Assembly (NCBI RefSeq): GCF_001613405.1
Contig: NZ_BDCH01000012.1
Coordinates: 372,001-436,000 of the forward strand
Direction: 5' to 3'
DNA: 64,000 nt
From: Nocardia crassostreae
GTDB taxonomy: Bacteria > Actinomycetota > Actinomycetes > Mycobacteriales > Mycobacteriaceae
Below, in pieces: positions 35,933 to 44,513 of this stretch. Below the pieces are notes generated by a model. The model made no database searches. It had not been told where the DNA came from and saw only the letters and a program-made list of their open reading frames with translations. A program made the translations under genes and the position numbers. Numbering within the stretch: position 1 is the first letter of the stretch; each line of letters begins with the position of its first letter.

Positions 35933-35963
35933 CGGAGTACGAGGAAGTCAAGGTCTGTCCGAT

Positions 35964-37526
35964 ATGAGCACTCGGTTCTTCGACACGATGTCCCAGGAGG
36001 ACACCGATCCGGTGGCACGAACCGGATCCGGCGAGGTGAGAGGCCGTAGACAGGGTCCGGTCGCGGTGTGGCGGGGCATTCCCTATGCCGCCGACGCGGG
36101 CGGCGCGAACCGCTTCCGGCTGCCGCAGCCACCGCCGTCCTGGGAGGGTGTGCGCGACTGCGCGGAGTTCGGCGAGGTGGCGCCGCAGAGCGCCGGATTC
36201 GTCCCGGTGGATTCCGGGCTGCGCATGGGCGAGGACTGTCTCTGGCTGAATGTCTGGGCTCCTGCCGAACCCGCCGCGGAGCCGCGTCCGGTCATGGTGT
36301 GGATCCACGGCGGCGCGTTCTGCCTGGGCACCGCCGCGCAGGCCATCTACGACGGCCGCCGGTTGGCCGAGACCGGCGGCGTCATCGTGGTCGGGGTGAA
36401 CTACCGGCTGGGCGCGCTCGGCTTCCTCGATCTGTCCTCGCTGGGACCGGAGTTCGTCCCCAATCTGGGCCTGCACGATCAGCTCGCCGCCCTGGAGTGG
36501 GTGCGCGACAATATCGCGGCCTTCGGCGGCGATCCGGGCAATGTGACCGTCTTCGGCGAATCCTCCGGCGCGGGCTGCGTCACCGCCCTGCTCACCGCGC
36601 CCCGGGCGGCCGGGCTGTTCCACCGGGCCATCGCCCAATCCCCGCCCGCCACCACGGTATTCGGCCCGGGCTATGCCGCGGGCGTGGCCAAGCGCTTCCT
36701 GGAGATCCTGGAACTGGGCGCCGAGCATGCCGGAGAGCTCCTCGATATGCCGATCGAGCGGCTGATCACCGGCGCGGGCATCCTGCTCGACGAGGTGCCC
36801 ACCCGCGAGCCGGGCCGCCTGGCCGCCGCGCCGGTGGTGGACGGCGAGCTGCTGCCCGCCTATCCGAGCGAGCGCTTCCAGGAGGGGCGTTCGCATCGCG
36901 TGCCGTTGATCATCGGCACCAACAAGGACGAGGCCTCGCTGTTCCGGGTGTTCCGCTCGCCCATCATGCCGGTCACCCCGGACGCGGTGAACGCCATGCT
37001 GCGCGGGGTGGCGGCCGAGCATCCCGGCATGTCACCGGAGCGTATTGCCGAAATCGCCTCCGCCTACGGTGATCTGAGCAATCCGCGCAGCGCTATGATC
37101 ATGTCCACCGATGCCGCCTTCCGAATGCCCGCGCACTGGGTCGCGAACGCGCACTCCGCGCATTCGCCGACCTGGATGTATCGCTTCGACCATGCCACCC
37201 CCATGTTGAAGGCGGCCCGCGTCGGCGCCGGTCACGCCACCGAATTGCCGTACATCTTCGGCAATTTCGGCTCCTTCGACTACGACCCGTCCTTCTGGCT
37301 GGTCGGACGCAAAGCGGCACAGGAGATTTCGGGCCGCATGATGCGCCGCTGGCTGGCCTTCGCCGAGCACGGGGTGCCCGCCGCCCTGGACGGCTCCAAG
37401 CACTGGCCGCCCTATCAGGCGAGCACCCGCAACACCCTGGTCGTCGATGCCGTCGACCGGGTCCTGGCCGATCCGGACCACGACCGCAATTCGGTCTGGG
37501 GCGGCGAGGTCGTCGGCTTCTACTAG
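35964..37526 (+). CDS. Type-B carboxylesterase
   Basis: The 520-residue product is an alpha/beta hydrolase of the carboxylesterase/cholinesterase group (PnbA-like) that hydrolyses carboxylic esters. Motifs: oxyanion-hole WIHGGAFCLG, nucleophile elbow GESSGAG, acid in IGTNKDEASLF and catalytic His in GAGHATELPYIFG. Other family blocks are EDCLWLNVWAP and NYRLGALGFLD. No signal peptide, so cytoplasmic. ATG 35964 was chosen for its place just upstream of the conserved start region; another ATG lies at 35988. The gene begins 31 bases after the right end of the tnpB element. The stop is TAG. It converges on the P450 pair. Confidence 0.9.
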   Translation: MSTRFFDTMSQEDTDPVARTGSGEVRGRRQGPVAVWRGIPYAADAGGANRFRLPQPPPSWEGVRDCAEFGEVAPQSAGFVPVDSGLRMGEDCLWLNVWAPAEPAAEPRPVMVWIHGGAFCLGTAAQAIYDGRRLAETGGVIVVGVNYRLGALGFLDLSSLGPEFVPNLGLHDQLAALEWVRDNIAAFGGDPGNVTVFGESSGAGCVTALLTAPRAAGLFHRAIAQSPPATTVFGPGYAAGVAKRFLEILELGAEHAGELLDMPIERLITGAGILLDEVPTREPGRLAAAPVVDGELLPAYPSERFQEGRSHRVPLIIGTNKDEASLFRVFRSPIMPVTPDAVNAMLRGVAAEHPGMSPERIAEIASAYGDLSNPRSAMIMSTDAAFRMPAHWVANAHSAHSPTWMYRFDHATPMLKAARVGAGHATELPYIFGNFGSFDYDPSFWLVGRKAAQEISGRMMRRWLAFAEHGVPAALDGSKHWPPYQASTRNTLVVDAVDRVLADPDHDRNSVWGGEVVGFY

Positions 37527-37532
37527 CGCCCG

Positions 37533-38828
37533 TCACGCCGCGGCGGGCGCGCGGTGACCCAGCCGTACGGGCATACGGGCGTACCCGTGCAGGTTGTGCA
37601 GCGGCCGTCGCTGCGGCGTGCCCGAGAGTTCCAGTCCCGGAAAGCGTTCGAACAGCGACCGCAGCGCGTGCGCGCCCTCCATGCGCGCCAGGCTCGCGCC
37701 CAGACAGCTGTGGATACCGCTCGAGAACGCCAGGTGCTCCCTGGCATTTGGCCGGGTGATATCGAACCGGTTGGGCTCCTCGAACATCTTCGGATCCCGA
37801 TTGGCCCCGGCCAGCGTCAGCGCCACCGCACTGCCCGCGCGCAGGGTGACGCCATCCAGCTCCACATCGCACAGCGCCACCCGGGCGGTGGACTGCACCG
37901 GCGGATCGAAGCGCAGGATCTCCTCCACGGCCTGCGGCCACAGCTCCGGCTCCGCCCGCAGCAGCGCCAGCTGCTCGGGATGTGAAAGCAGTTGCACCAC
38001 ACCATTGCCGATGAGGTTGACGGTGGTCTTGAAGCCCGCGCCCATGAGCAGCGTCGAGGTCGCCTTCAGTTCGCCGTCGTCCAGGTCACCGGCGGTGACC
38101 AGACTGGACAGGATGTCCTCGCCGGGTGTGCGCCGCAACTCGGCAATGTGCCGATCGAGATAGGTGTCCGCCGCGGCGATGGCCGCGGCCGCACCCCGCC
38201 AGGTGCGCCAGGAGACGCCGAAATCCAGTAGCGGCGTGACCTGTTCGCCCCAGCCCAGGAAGATCTCGCGGTCCTGCTCGGGGAAGCCGAGCATGCGCGA
38301 GATGGTGGCGATGGGCACCTGGGCGGCGAAGTCCGGGACCAGATCGGCGGAACCATTGTCGGGCAGGGCGTCCAGCAGCTCTGCGGTCACCGACACCACC
38401 CGGTCGCGCAATCGCCCGATGGCGCGCGGCGTGAAGGCCGCCGACACCGATTTGCGCAGCCGCGTGTGCTCCGGCGGATCGATCATGAGCATGGCGGGCG
38501 GCTCTACCGGACTGGCGGGCAGCGTCGCCGACCGCGCCACCTCGAGGAGCGTCGCGGGCGCGGGCAGCCGGTCCATGGTGAACGCCCCGAACCGGTTGTC
38601 GCGCAGGATGGCCCGGCACAGCTCGTAATCGGTGGTCACCCAGGTGAACGGGGTGGGCACCAGCCGCCCCCGCGCACACAGCGCCTCCAGGTGCGGATAC
38701 GGATCGCGGATACCGTCGGCGCTGCCCATGAGCAGCGCGAAGGAATCACCCCGGCGGGCCTGCCAGCGCAGCAGCGCCCGCACCGCCCCGTGTTCGAGCC
38801 CCCATCGGAACCAGTACCGCGGCTTCAT
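37533..38828 (-). CDS. Cytochrome P450 (second of a tandem pair), Lys in the I-helix motif
   Basis: The 431-residue product is a bacterial cytochrome P450. The haem loop FSSGIHSCLG with the axial Cys and the K-helix ExxR (EEILR) are intact. The I-helix motif reads GAGFKTT, whereas its neighbour has GAGFETT; the acidic residue before the Thr pair, used in proton delivery by most P450s, is Lys here. Start ATG 38828 lies 10 bases after the other P450's stop, and the two proteins are clear paralogues (identical stretches such as PPEHTRLRKSVSAAF). No ferredoxin or reductase gene is adjacent. The substrate is unknown. Confidence 0.9.
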   Translation of the reverse strand: MKPRYWFRWGLEHGAVRALLRWQARRGDSFALLMGSADGIRDPYPHLEALCARGRLVPTPFTWVTTDYELCRAILRDNRFGAFTMDRLPAPATLLEVARSATLPASPVEPPAMLMIDPPEHTRLRKSVSAAFTPRAIGRLRDRVVSVTAELLDALPDNGSADLVPDFAAQVPIATISRMLGFPEQDREIFLGWGEQVTPLLDFGVSWRTWRGAAAAIAAADTYLDRHIAELRRTPGEDILSSLVTAGDLDDGELKATSTLLMGAGFKTTVNLIGNGVVQLLSHPEQLALLRAEPELWPQAVEEILRFDPPVQSTARVALCDVELDGVTLRAGSAVALTLAGANRDPKMFEEPNRFDITRPNAREHLAFSSGIHSCLGASLARMEGAHALRSLFERFPGLELSGTPQRRPLHNLHGYARMPVRLGHRAPAAA

Positions 38829-38838
38829 GATCGCTCGC

Positions 38839-40137
38839 TCAGACCGTGGCCGCGGCGCGACGGCCCAGCCTCGCGGGCATATGCGAATACCCGTGCAGGG
38901 TGAACAGCGGCCGACGTCGCGGCGTGCCCGCCAGCGCCAGGTCGGGGAAGCGGTCGAACAGCGCGCGCAGCGCGTAGGCGGCCTCCATCCGGGCCAGGCT
39001 CGCGCCGAGACAGACGTGGATACCGCTCGAGAACGACAGGTGATCCTTGGCGTTCGCGCGGGTGATGTCGAAGTGGTTCGGATCCTCGAAGACGTTCGGA
39101 TCGCGATTGGCCCCGGCCAGTGACACCACGACCGTGCTGCCCCGGCGCAAGCGCACACCGCCGAACTCGTTGTCGGACAGGACGACCCGTCCGGTGGTCT
39201 GTACGTGCGCGTCTAAGCGCAGCACCTCTTCCACTGCCTGCGAACACAATTCGGGTTCCTCCCGCAGCCGAGCCAGTTGCTCGGGATGCGAAAGCAGTTG
39301 CACCACACCATTGCCGATGAGGTTGACGGTGGTCTCGAACCCCGCGCCCATGAGCAGGCTCGCGGTGGCCTTCAATTCCGGATCGGTGAGATCGCCCGCC
39401 GCGACCAGGCTGGACAGGATGTCCTCGCCCGGCTCCCGGCGCAATCGGGCAATGTGCTCGTCCAAGTAGTTGTCCATGGTCTGCATGGAGACCAGCGCAT
39501 CCCGCCAGGTGCGCCAGGAGATGCCCAGATCCAGCAGCGGGCTCATGGCATCCCCCCACGCCAGGAACTCCCCGCGCTTGGCGGCCGGGAAGCCCAGCAT
39601 GTCGGCGATGATGGCGATCGGCACCTGGGCGGCGTAGGCGCCGACCAGATCGGCGGCGCCATTGTCGGGCAGCGCGTCGAGCAACTCGGCGGTCACCGAT
39701 TCCACCCGATCGCGTAATCGGCCGATGGCGCGCGGCGTGAAGGCCGCCGAGACCGATTTGCGCAGCCGGGTGTGCTCCGGCGGATCGGTCATGAGCATGG
39801 ACGGCGGCTCCACCGGATTGGCGGGCATGGGCGCGGAGCGAATGAACCGGCGCAGCGGTCCGGGCACCGCCACCGCCTCGATGGCGAAGACGCCGAAGCG
39901 GTTGTCGCGCAGCATGGCCCGCGACAGTTCGTAGTCGGCGGTCATCCAGCTCAGCGGGGAGCGCACCATCCGGCCCTGGGCGCGCACGCCCTCGATGATC
40001 GGGTACGGGTCGTGCAGTCCGGCGGCGCTGGCGTGCAGTCGCGCGAAGGCATCACCGCGGCGGGCCTGTAGCCGCATGCCGTAGCGCGCTATGCCTTGTT
40101 CGGAGAACCATCGGACCCAGTAGCGCGGGCTGACCAT
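38839..40137 (-). CDS. Cytochrome P450 (first of a tandem pair)
   Basis: The 432-residue product has all P450 hallmarks: I-helix GAGFETT, ExxR in EEVLR, haem loop FSSGIHVCLGASLAR. It is the upstream copy of a tandem duplication. ATG 40137 follows GAGGGAG at 6-base spacing. The 121-base upstream gap holds a 14-base palindrome that may be an operator. P450s of this type hydroxylate lipophilic compounds; electrons must come from redox partners encoded elsewhere. Confidence 0.92.
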   Translation of the reverse strand: MVSPRYWVRWFSEQGIARYGMRLQARRGDAFARLHASAAGLHDPYPIIEGVRAQGRMVRSPLSWMTADYELSRAMLRDNRFGVFAIEAVAVPGPLRRFIRSAPMPANPVEPPSMLMTDPPEHTRLRKSVSAAFTPRAIGRLRDRVESVTAELLDALPDNGAADLVGAYAAQVPIAIIADMLGFPAAKRGEFLAWGDAMSPLLDLGISWRTWRDALVSMQTMDNYLDEHIARLRREPGEDILSSLVAAGDLTDPELKATASLLMGAGFETTVNLIGNGVVQLLSHPEQLARLREEPELCSQAVEEVLRLDAHVQTTGRVVLSDNEFGGVRLRRGSTVVVSLAGANRDPNVFEDPNHFDITRANAKDHLSFSSGIHVCLGASLARMEAAYALRALFDRFPDLALAGTPRRRPLFTLHGYSHMPARLGRRAAATV

Positions 40138-40220
40138 CGCTGACTCCCTCGTCGTCGGATGGTCTCCACGGTACGGAAATCCAGTGGGGTGGAAAACATC
40201 CCGAGGAGGGAACGAACGCT

Positions 40221-40234
40221 CCTACCGGGGTAGG
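40221..40234. promoter_or_regulatory. Palindromic operator candidate upstream of the P450 pair
   Basis: CCTACC-GG-GGTAGG is a perfect two-fold repeat 84 bases upstream of the first P450 start, between it and the end of the TIGR03089 gene. Place and symmetry suit a dimeric repressor or activator site. No regulator is adjacent. Confidence 0.4.
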
Positions 40235-40258
40235 ACTCGGGTACGCTGTGCGATCCTC

Positions 40259-40975
40259 TCAAGAACGCTGTGCGGTCACCCGCTCCGAGGCGACACGGCG
40301 CTCCTGCGCGGCCGTGTCCGGGTTGCTGACCTGCACCAATGACGCGCCCGCCGCGAGTACCGCGATGAAACCGTCGATCAGTTCGGCCGGGGTGTCCCAG
40401 GATGTCGTCGACAGCACCCGATCACCGGCGGTGAACCCCTGCCGAGCGGCCGATTTCCGTGCCGCTTCCAGCGCTTCCGAGACCGACATGCCGTCCAGCG
40501 CGCAGCCGATGCCGCCGGGCCGGAACTGATCGCCGTGCACGCGCACCGAGGTAGCGTAATCGGTGATTCCAATCGGCAGATCGCGAACCGGCATGCCCAT
40601 GGGATCCAGCGACAGCGCCGCGATCTCCGGAATATCCCCGGCCTCGTCGATGCGGTCCGCGGTGACCAGCGCCAGTTCGGCGTCCTGATCGGCGTGCAGC
40701 ACCACCTCCACACCGGCCCACCAGCAGCCCAGCAGGACGGCCGCGGTCTGCCAGTGCGCGGGCAGCAGCACGGCCACCCGGCTGCCCGAGGACAGCCCGA
40801 ATTCGTCGCCGATCATATTGGCGGTCTTGGCCGCCCAGCTGGCCAGCGTGAGCGCGGACAGTTCGATGCGCGCACCGGTGGCGTCGTCGTAATAGGTGAT
40901 GCGCGGGCCCGCCGGATCGCGGGCTAGGATGGGGTCGAGCACCGCTTCGGTGAGGGTCTCGTTCAGTTCACGCAT
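40259..40975 (-). CDS. TIGR03089 family protein (AMP-binding-like)
   Basis: The 238-residue product is a TIGR03089 protein, a family confined to Mycobacteriales and relatives (Rv3268 in M. tuberculosis). It resembles the N-terminal part of acyl-adenylating enzymes (RITYYDDATGARIELSAL, VAVLLPAHWQTAAVLLGCWWAG) but lacks their phosphate-binding loop and C-terminal domain, so it is probably not a full ligase. ATG 40975 overlaps the 3' end of the LCP gene by 13 bases; the two are co-transcribed. Function unknown, linked by location to wall-polymer assembly. Confidence 0.85.
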   Translation of the reverse strand: MRELNETLTEAVLDPILARDPAGPRITYYDDATGARIELSALTLASWAAKTANMIGDEFGLSSGSRVAVLLPAHWQTAAVLLGCWWAGVEVVLHADQDAELALVTADRIDEAGDIPEIAALSLDPMGMPVRDLPIGITDYATSVRVHGDQFRPGGIGCALDGMSVSEALEAARKSAARQGFTAGDRVLSTTSWDTPAELIDGFIAVLAAGASLVQVSNPDTAAQERRVASERVTAQRS

Positions 40976-42474
40976 TTGGGTCCGTTCTGCCCTGCATCTA
41001 TAGGTGGAGCCGGGGGTACCGGCGTCATGGTGGACGAGCTGGTGAACATGCCCGTCTCACCGCTCGCCGTCGCCGAACCCGGACCAGAGTAGTCACTTGC
41101 CAGCACCACCCGGACCGCCCCCTGCGCCAGCCCGGCCTCGGAGATCACCGGCAGGCCGCCCAGGGCCTGCGCCACCGCCCGCGCCTTCGGATCGCCCGCG
41201 CTGGCGGCCAGCACCCGGCTGCTCTGGATCGGCCCGCCGATCCAGTTGTCCACGGTGCCGGTGCGGAAACCCTTGGCGGCCAGGGCCTGCGCCGCCTGCC
41301 CGGCCAGTCCGCCGAGTCCGCTGGCGTTGTACACATCGGCGGTGACGGTCGAGGGATCGACGCCGCCGGTTTCGGCGTAGGAGTCCTTGTCCTCGCCGAC
41401 CATTTTCGCGACGTACTTCTGCACGGCGACGGGATCGACCCGCACCACCGATTCGCCGTCATCGGTCCAGCCGTTGAGATCCTTGACCGGAATGGTCTCG
41501 AACTTCACCTGCCCGCCGGACAGGTCCTGCAACTGCTGCAGGAAGGCCAGCACATCCCAGTCGTCGTCGAGCACCACCGTGCGGCCCACCGCGGTGCTGA
41601 GCTCCTGCAACCGCCCCGGATTGGTGAGCGTCTTGGCGCTGAGCACCTGGTGCACCAGCTGCGCCATGTACACCTGCTGGCGCACGATCCGGTCCAGATC
41701 GCCGCGCGGCAGCTCGTGTCGCTGCCGGACGAAGCTCAAAGCCTGTGCGCCGTCCAGCCTTTGCCGCCCGGCCGGGAAGTCCGCGCCCGACATGGGCTCG
41801 TAGACCGCATTGTTCAGGCACACCTCGACGCCGCCCACGGCATCGGTGAGCAGGACGAAACCGAGCAGCCCGACCTCGGCGTAGTGATCGACGGTCAGGC
41901 CGGTGAGGGTGGCGACCGATTTGATGAGCGCCTGCCGCCCGGCGAGGGTGGACTTCTGATCGGCCTCGGCGGGATCGACGCCCTTGTCGAGGAGCTTCTG
42001 CTGCTCGTTCAGTTTGGTGGTGCCGTACGCGGAGTTGATCTTGCCCATGCCGAGGCCCGGGATATCGACGTACGAATCGCGCGGAATCGAGATGGCCGTC
42101 GCGGATTCGCCGTTGTTGGGCACCCGGATGAGCACGATGGTGTCGGTATTGAGCCCGACCTCGTCGCCCGCGTGCAGCATGGCGCGCTCGTCGTCGGTGA
42201 GCGGATTGCTGTGCGCGTCGGTGCGGCTGTCGATGCCCACCATGAGAATGTCGACCGCGCCGTCCTTGCCCCCGCCCAGGCCCAGATTGCCGATCCGGTT
42301 GATGCTCGACACCAGCTGATCCACGCTGTGCCAGCCGAACCCGGTGGCCACCAGCACCAGCACCGCGGCCGCCGCCGAGAGTGCCCGCAGCGGCGTCATG
42401 CGGAGCCCGCGCGTCCGCGATCCGGCCGGGCGGCGCGACGGTAGCGGCGCGGATGCCATTGTGCTGTCCGGCAA
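40963..42474 (-). CDS. LytR-CpsA-Psr (LCP) family phosphotransferase with LytR_C domain
   Basis: The 503-residue membrane protein attaches arabinogalactan or another polymer to peptidoglycan (Rv3267 type, a Lcp1/CpsA relative). After a short basic cytoplasmic end comes one membrane helix (ALSAAAAVLVLVATGFGW), then the extracytoplasmic LCP domain with DILMVGIDSR, DTIVLIRVP, SIPRDSYVDIPG, KINSAYG and the active-site Arg block LSFVRQRHELPRGDLDR. A LytR_C domain follows (TADVYNASGLGGLAGQ), then a Pro/Ser tail. TTG 42474 after AAAGGATC is preferred over ATG 42459. It is divergent from rmlD, whose product supplies rhamnose for the wall linker. Confidence 0.9.
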   Translation of the reverse strand: MPDSTMASAPLPSRRPAGSRTRGLRMTPLRALSAAAAVLVLVATGFGWHSVDQLVSSINRIGNLGLGGGKDGAVDILMVGIDSRTDAHSNPLTDDERAMLHAGDEVGLNTDTIVLIRVPNNGESATAISIPRDSYVDIPGLGMGKINSAYGTTKLNEQQKLLDKGVDPAEADQKSTLAGRQALIKSVATLTGLTVDHYAEVGLLGFVLLTDAVGGVEVCLNNAVYEPMSGADFPAGRQRLDGAQALSFVRQRHELPRGDLDRIVRQQVYMAQLVHQVLSAKTLTNPGRLQELSTAVGRTVVLDDDWDVLAFLQQLQDLSGGQVKFETIPVKDLNGWTDDGESVVRVDPVAVQKYVAKMVGEDKDSYAETGGVDPSTVTADVYNASGLGGLAGQAAQALAAKGFRTGTVDNWIGGPIQSSRVLAASAGDPKARAVAQALGGLPVISEAGLAQGAVRVVLASDYSGPGSATASGETGMFTSSSTMTPVPPAPPIDAGQNGPKCVN

Positions 42475-42692
42475 CCCCTGATCCTTTCCCGTATGCGGAC
42501 GACCGCACCCCGCGATCGAGGTGGTGCCGATGGAATGCCCCTTAGGGCAGGCTAGACGGACGGTCGTTCATGTCGGTGTAGCCCGCGCTCCGTGAGTCGT
42601 GCCCGGCCCGCGCGGGCGGCTGGCCGCGCACGGCATTCCCGCAGGTGGGCCGGAGGTGCGCGGTAGCGTCCGGACATGCCAGACTGACCGCC

Positions 42693-43577
42693 GTGAATTC
42701 CGCCTCCGTGACACCGATCACCGCGCGGCTCGTGGTGACGGGCGCGCGCGGGCAACTGGGCCGCGCCCTGCTGCGGCTCGCGCCCGGCGCGCGCGGATAC
42801 GGCCGCGACGACCTCGACATTGTCGACGCCGCCTCGGTGCGCGCGGTGGTCCGGCCCGGGGACGTGGTGCTCAACTGCGCCGCCCATACCGCTGTCGACC
42901 TGGCCGAATCAGAGGTGGACGCGGCGTTCGCGGGCAATGCCACCGGCCCGGCGGTGCTGGCGTCGGCGTGTGCCGAGGCGGGTGCGCGGCTCATCCACAT
43001 CTCCACCGATTACGTGTTCCCTGGCACATCGGACCGGCCCTACGAGCCCACCGATCCGACCGGTCCGTCCACTGTGTACGGCCGCTCGAAACTGGCCGGA
43101 GAGCAGGCGGTACTGGAGCTTTCGCCCGATTCGCGCATTGTCCGAACAGCCTGGGTCTACACCGGGCAGGGGAGTGACTTCGTCGCCACCATGCGGCGGC
43201 TGGAACGTGAGCGCGAGACGATCACCGTGGTCGACGATCAAATCGGAACGCCCACCTACGCACCGGATCTCGCGGCCGGTCTGATCGAGCTTGCGCAGCG
43301 GTTGCTGGAACCGGGTGAGCATGCGGAGATTCCGCGAATTCTGCACGCCACCAATGCTGGACAGGCCAGTTGGTTCGATTTTGCCCGGGCCGTCTTCGCG
43401 GGCCTCGGGGCCGATCCGGACCGCGTACATCCTTGCGGCACCGCGGATTTCCCCAGACCGGCGCCGCGCCCGGCGTATTCGGTGCTGTCCGGCCGATCCT
43501 GGGCCGCCGCCGGGCTCACCCCGCTGCGGGACTGGCACGAGGCCTTGAACGACGCACTGCACGCCATCTCCGACTAG
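42693..43577 (+). CDS. rmlD: dTDP-4-dehydrorhamnose reductase
   Basis: The 294-residue SDR-type enzyme makes dTDP-L-rhamnose with NAD(P)H, the last step of the rml pathway; rhamnose is needed for the arabinogalactan linker. The dinucleotide loop is VTGARGQLGRAL, HISTDYVFPG holds the catalytic Thr/Ser region and YGRSKLAGE the Tyr-x-x-x-Lys pair. GTG 42693 starts 8 bases after a weak CAGACT -10-like element. It ends with TAG, overlapping a TAGGCT hexamer that precedes the next gene. First of rmlD-wbbL-manC. Confidence 0.92.
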   Translation: MNSASVTPITARLVVTGARGQLGRALLRLAPGARGYGRDDLDIVDAASVRAVVRPGDVVLNCAAHTAVDLAESEVDAAFAGNATGPAVLASACAEAGARLIHISTDYVFPGTSDRPYEPTDPTGPSTVYGRSKLAGEQAVLELSPDSRIVRTAWVYTGQGSDFVATMRRLERERETITVVDDQIGTPTYAPDLAAGLIELAQRLLEPGEHAEIPRILHATNAGQASWFDFARAVFAGLGADPDRVHPCGTADFPRPAPRPAYSVLSGRSWAAAGLTPLRDWHEALNDALHAISD

Positions 43578-43588
43578 GCTGGGCGTCC

Positions 43589-44491
43589 GTGAGCCCCTCG
43601 GATTCTGCTGGACGGCCGACTATCGCCGTCGTCACGGTGACCTACTCGCCCGGTGAGCACCTGGAACACTTCATCAGCACGCTAGCCACCGCAACCAGCG
43701 AGAAGCCGCAGGTCATCCTGGCCGACAATGGTTCCACCGACGGCGTGCCGGAACTGGTCGCCGAGGCCAACGCACACGTGCGGCTGCTGAACACCGGCGG
43801 CAATATCGGCTACGGCGGGGCCATCAACCGGGCGGTCGCCGAGATCGATCCGGATATCGAGTTCATCGTCATCTCCAACCCGGATATCCGCTGGGGCACC
43901 GATTCGCTCGACGAGCTGCTCGCCGCCGCCCGCCGCTGGCCGCGCGCCGGGGCCCTGGGCCCCATGGTGCTGGAGCCGGACGGCAGCGTCTACCCGTCCG
44001 CCCGCTCGGTGCCCGGCCTGCTCGACGGCGCGGGCCACGCCATCCTCGGCACCGTCTGGCCCGGCAACCCCTGGACGCGGCGCTACCGCCAGGAGAACGA
44101 GCAGATCTCCGAGCGCACCGTGGGCTGGCTGTCCGGCTCGTGTCTGCTGGTGCGGCGCGCCGCCTTCGATTCCATCGACGGCTTCGACTCCCGTTACTTC
44201 ATGTACATGGAAGATGTGGACTTCGGCGACCGCATGGGCAAGGCGGGCTGGCACAATGTTTTCGTGCCGTCCGCGGAGGTCACGCACGCCAAAGGGCACG
44301 CCGCGGGTCGCCACCCGGAAACCATGCTCCCGGCGCATCACGCCAGCGCCTACCGTTTCCAGGCCGACCGGCATCCGCACTGGTGGCAGGCTCCGCTGCG
44401 GGTCGCGCTGAAGGCTGGACTTGCGATCCGCTGCAAGCTTGCGGTTCGATCTGCGCTGCGCGAACGCGACGCCGCGCGCGGCAATTCCTGA
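43589..44491 (+). CDS. wbbL: Rhamnosyltransferase WbbL (GT2)
   Basis: The 300-residue family-2 glycosyltransferase adds rhamnose from dTDP-rhamnose to GlcNAc-pyrophosphoryl-decaprenol, forming the disaccharide linker between peptidoglycan and arabinogalactan (Rv3265c type). Motifs include VVTVTYSPG, the donor-site ADNGSTDG, ISNPDIRW and the acceptor-side GFDSRYFMYMEDVDFGDR. The gene follows rmlD by 11 bases, with GTG 43589 9 bases after a TAGGCT hexamer, so internal leaderless initiation is possible. The C-terminus is basic, suiting membrane association. Confidence 0.9.
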   Translation: MSPSDSAGRPTIAVVTVTYSPGEHLEHFISTLATATSEKPQVILADNGSTDGVPELVAEANAHVRLLNTGGNIGYGGAINRAVAEIDPDIEFIVISNPDIRWGTDSLDELLAAARRWPRAGALGPMVLEPDGSVYPSARSVPGLLDGAGHAILGTVWPGNPWTRRYRQENEQISERTVGWLSGSCLLVRRAAFDSIDGFDSRYFMYMEDVDFGDRMGKAGWHNVFVPSAEVTHAKGHAAGRHPETMLPAHHASAYRFQADRHPHWWQAPLRVALKAGLAIRCKLAVRSALRERDAARGNS

Positions 44492-44513
44492 CCACCTGAC
44501 AGCAGGGGAGAAG

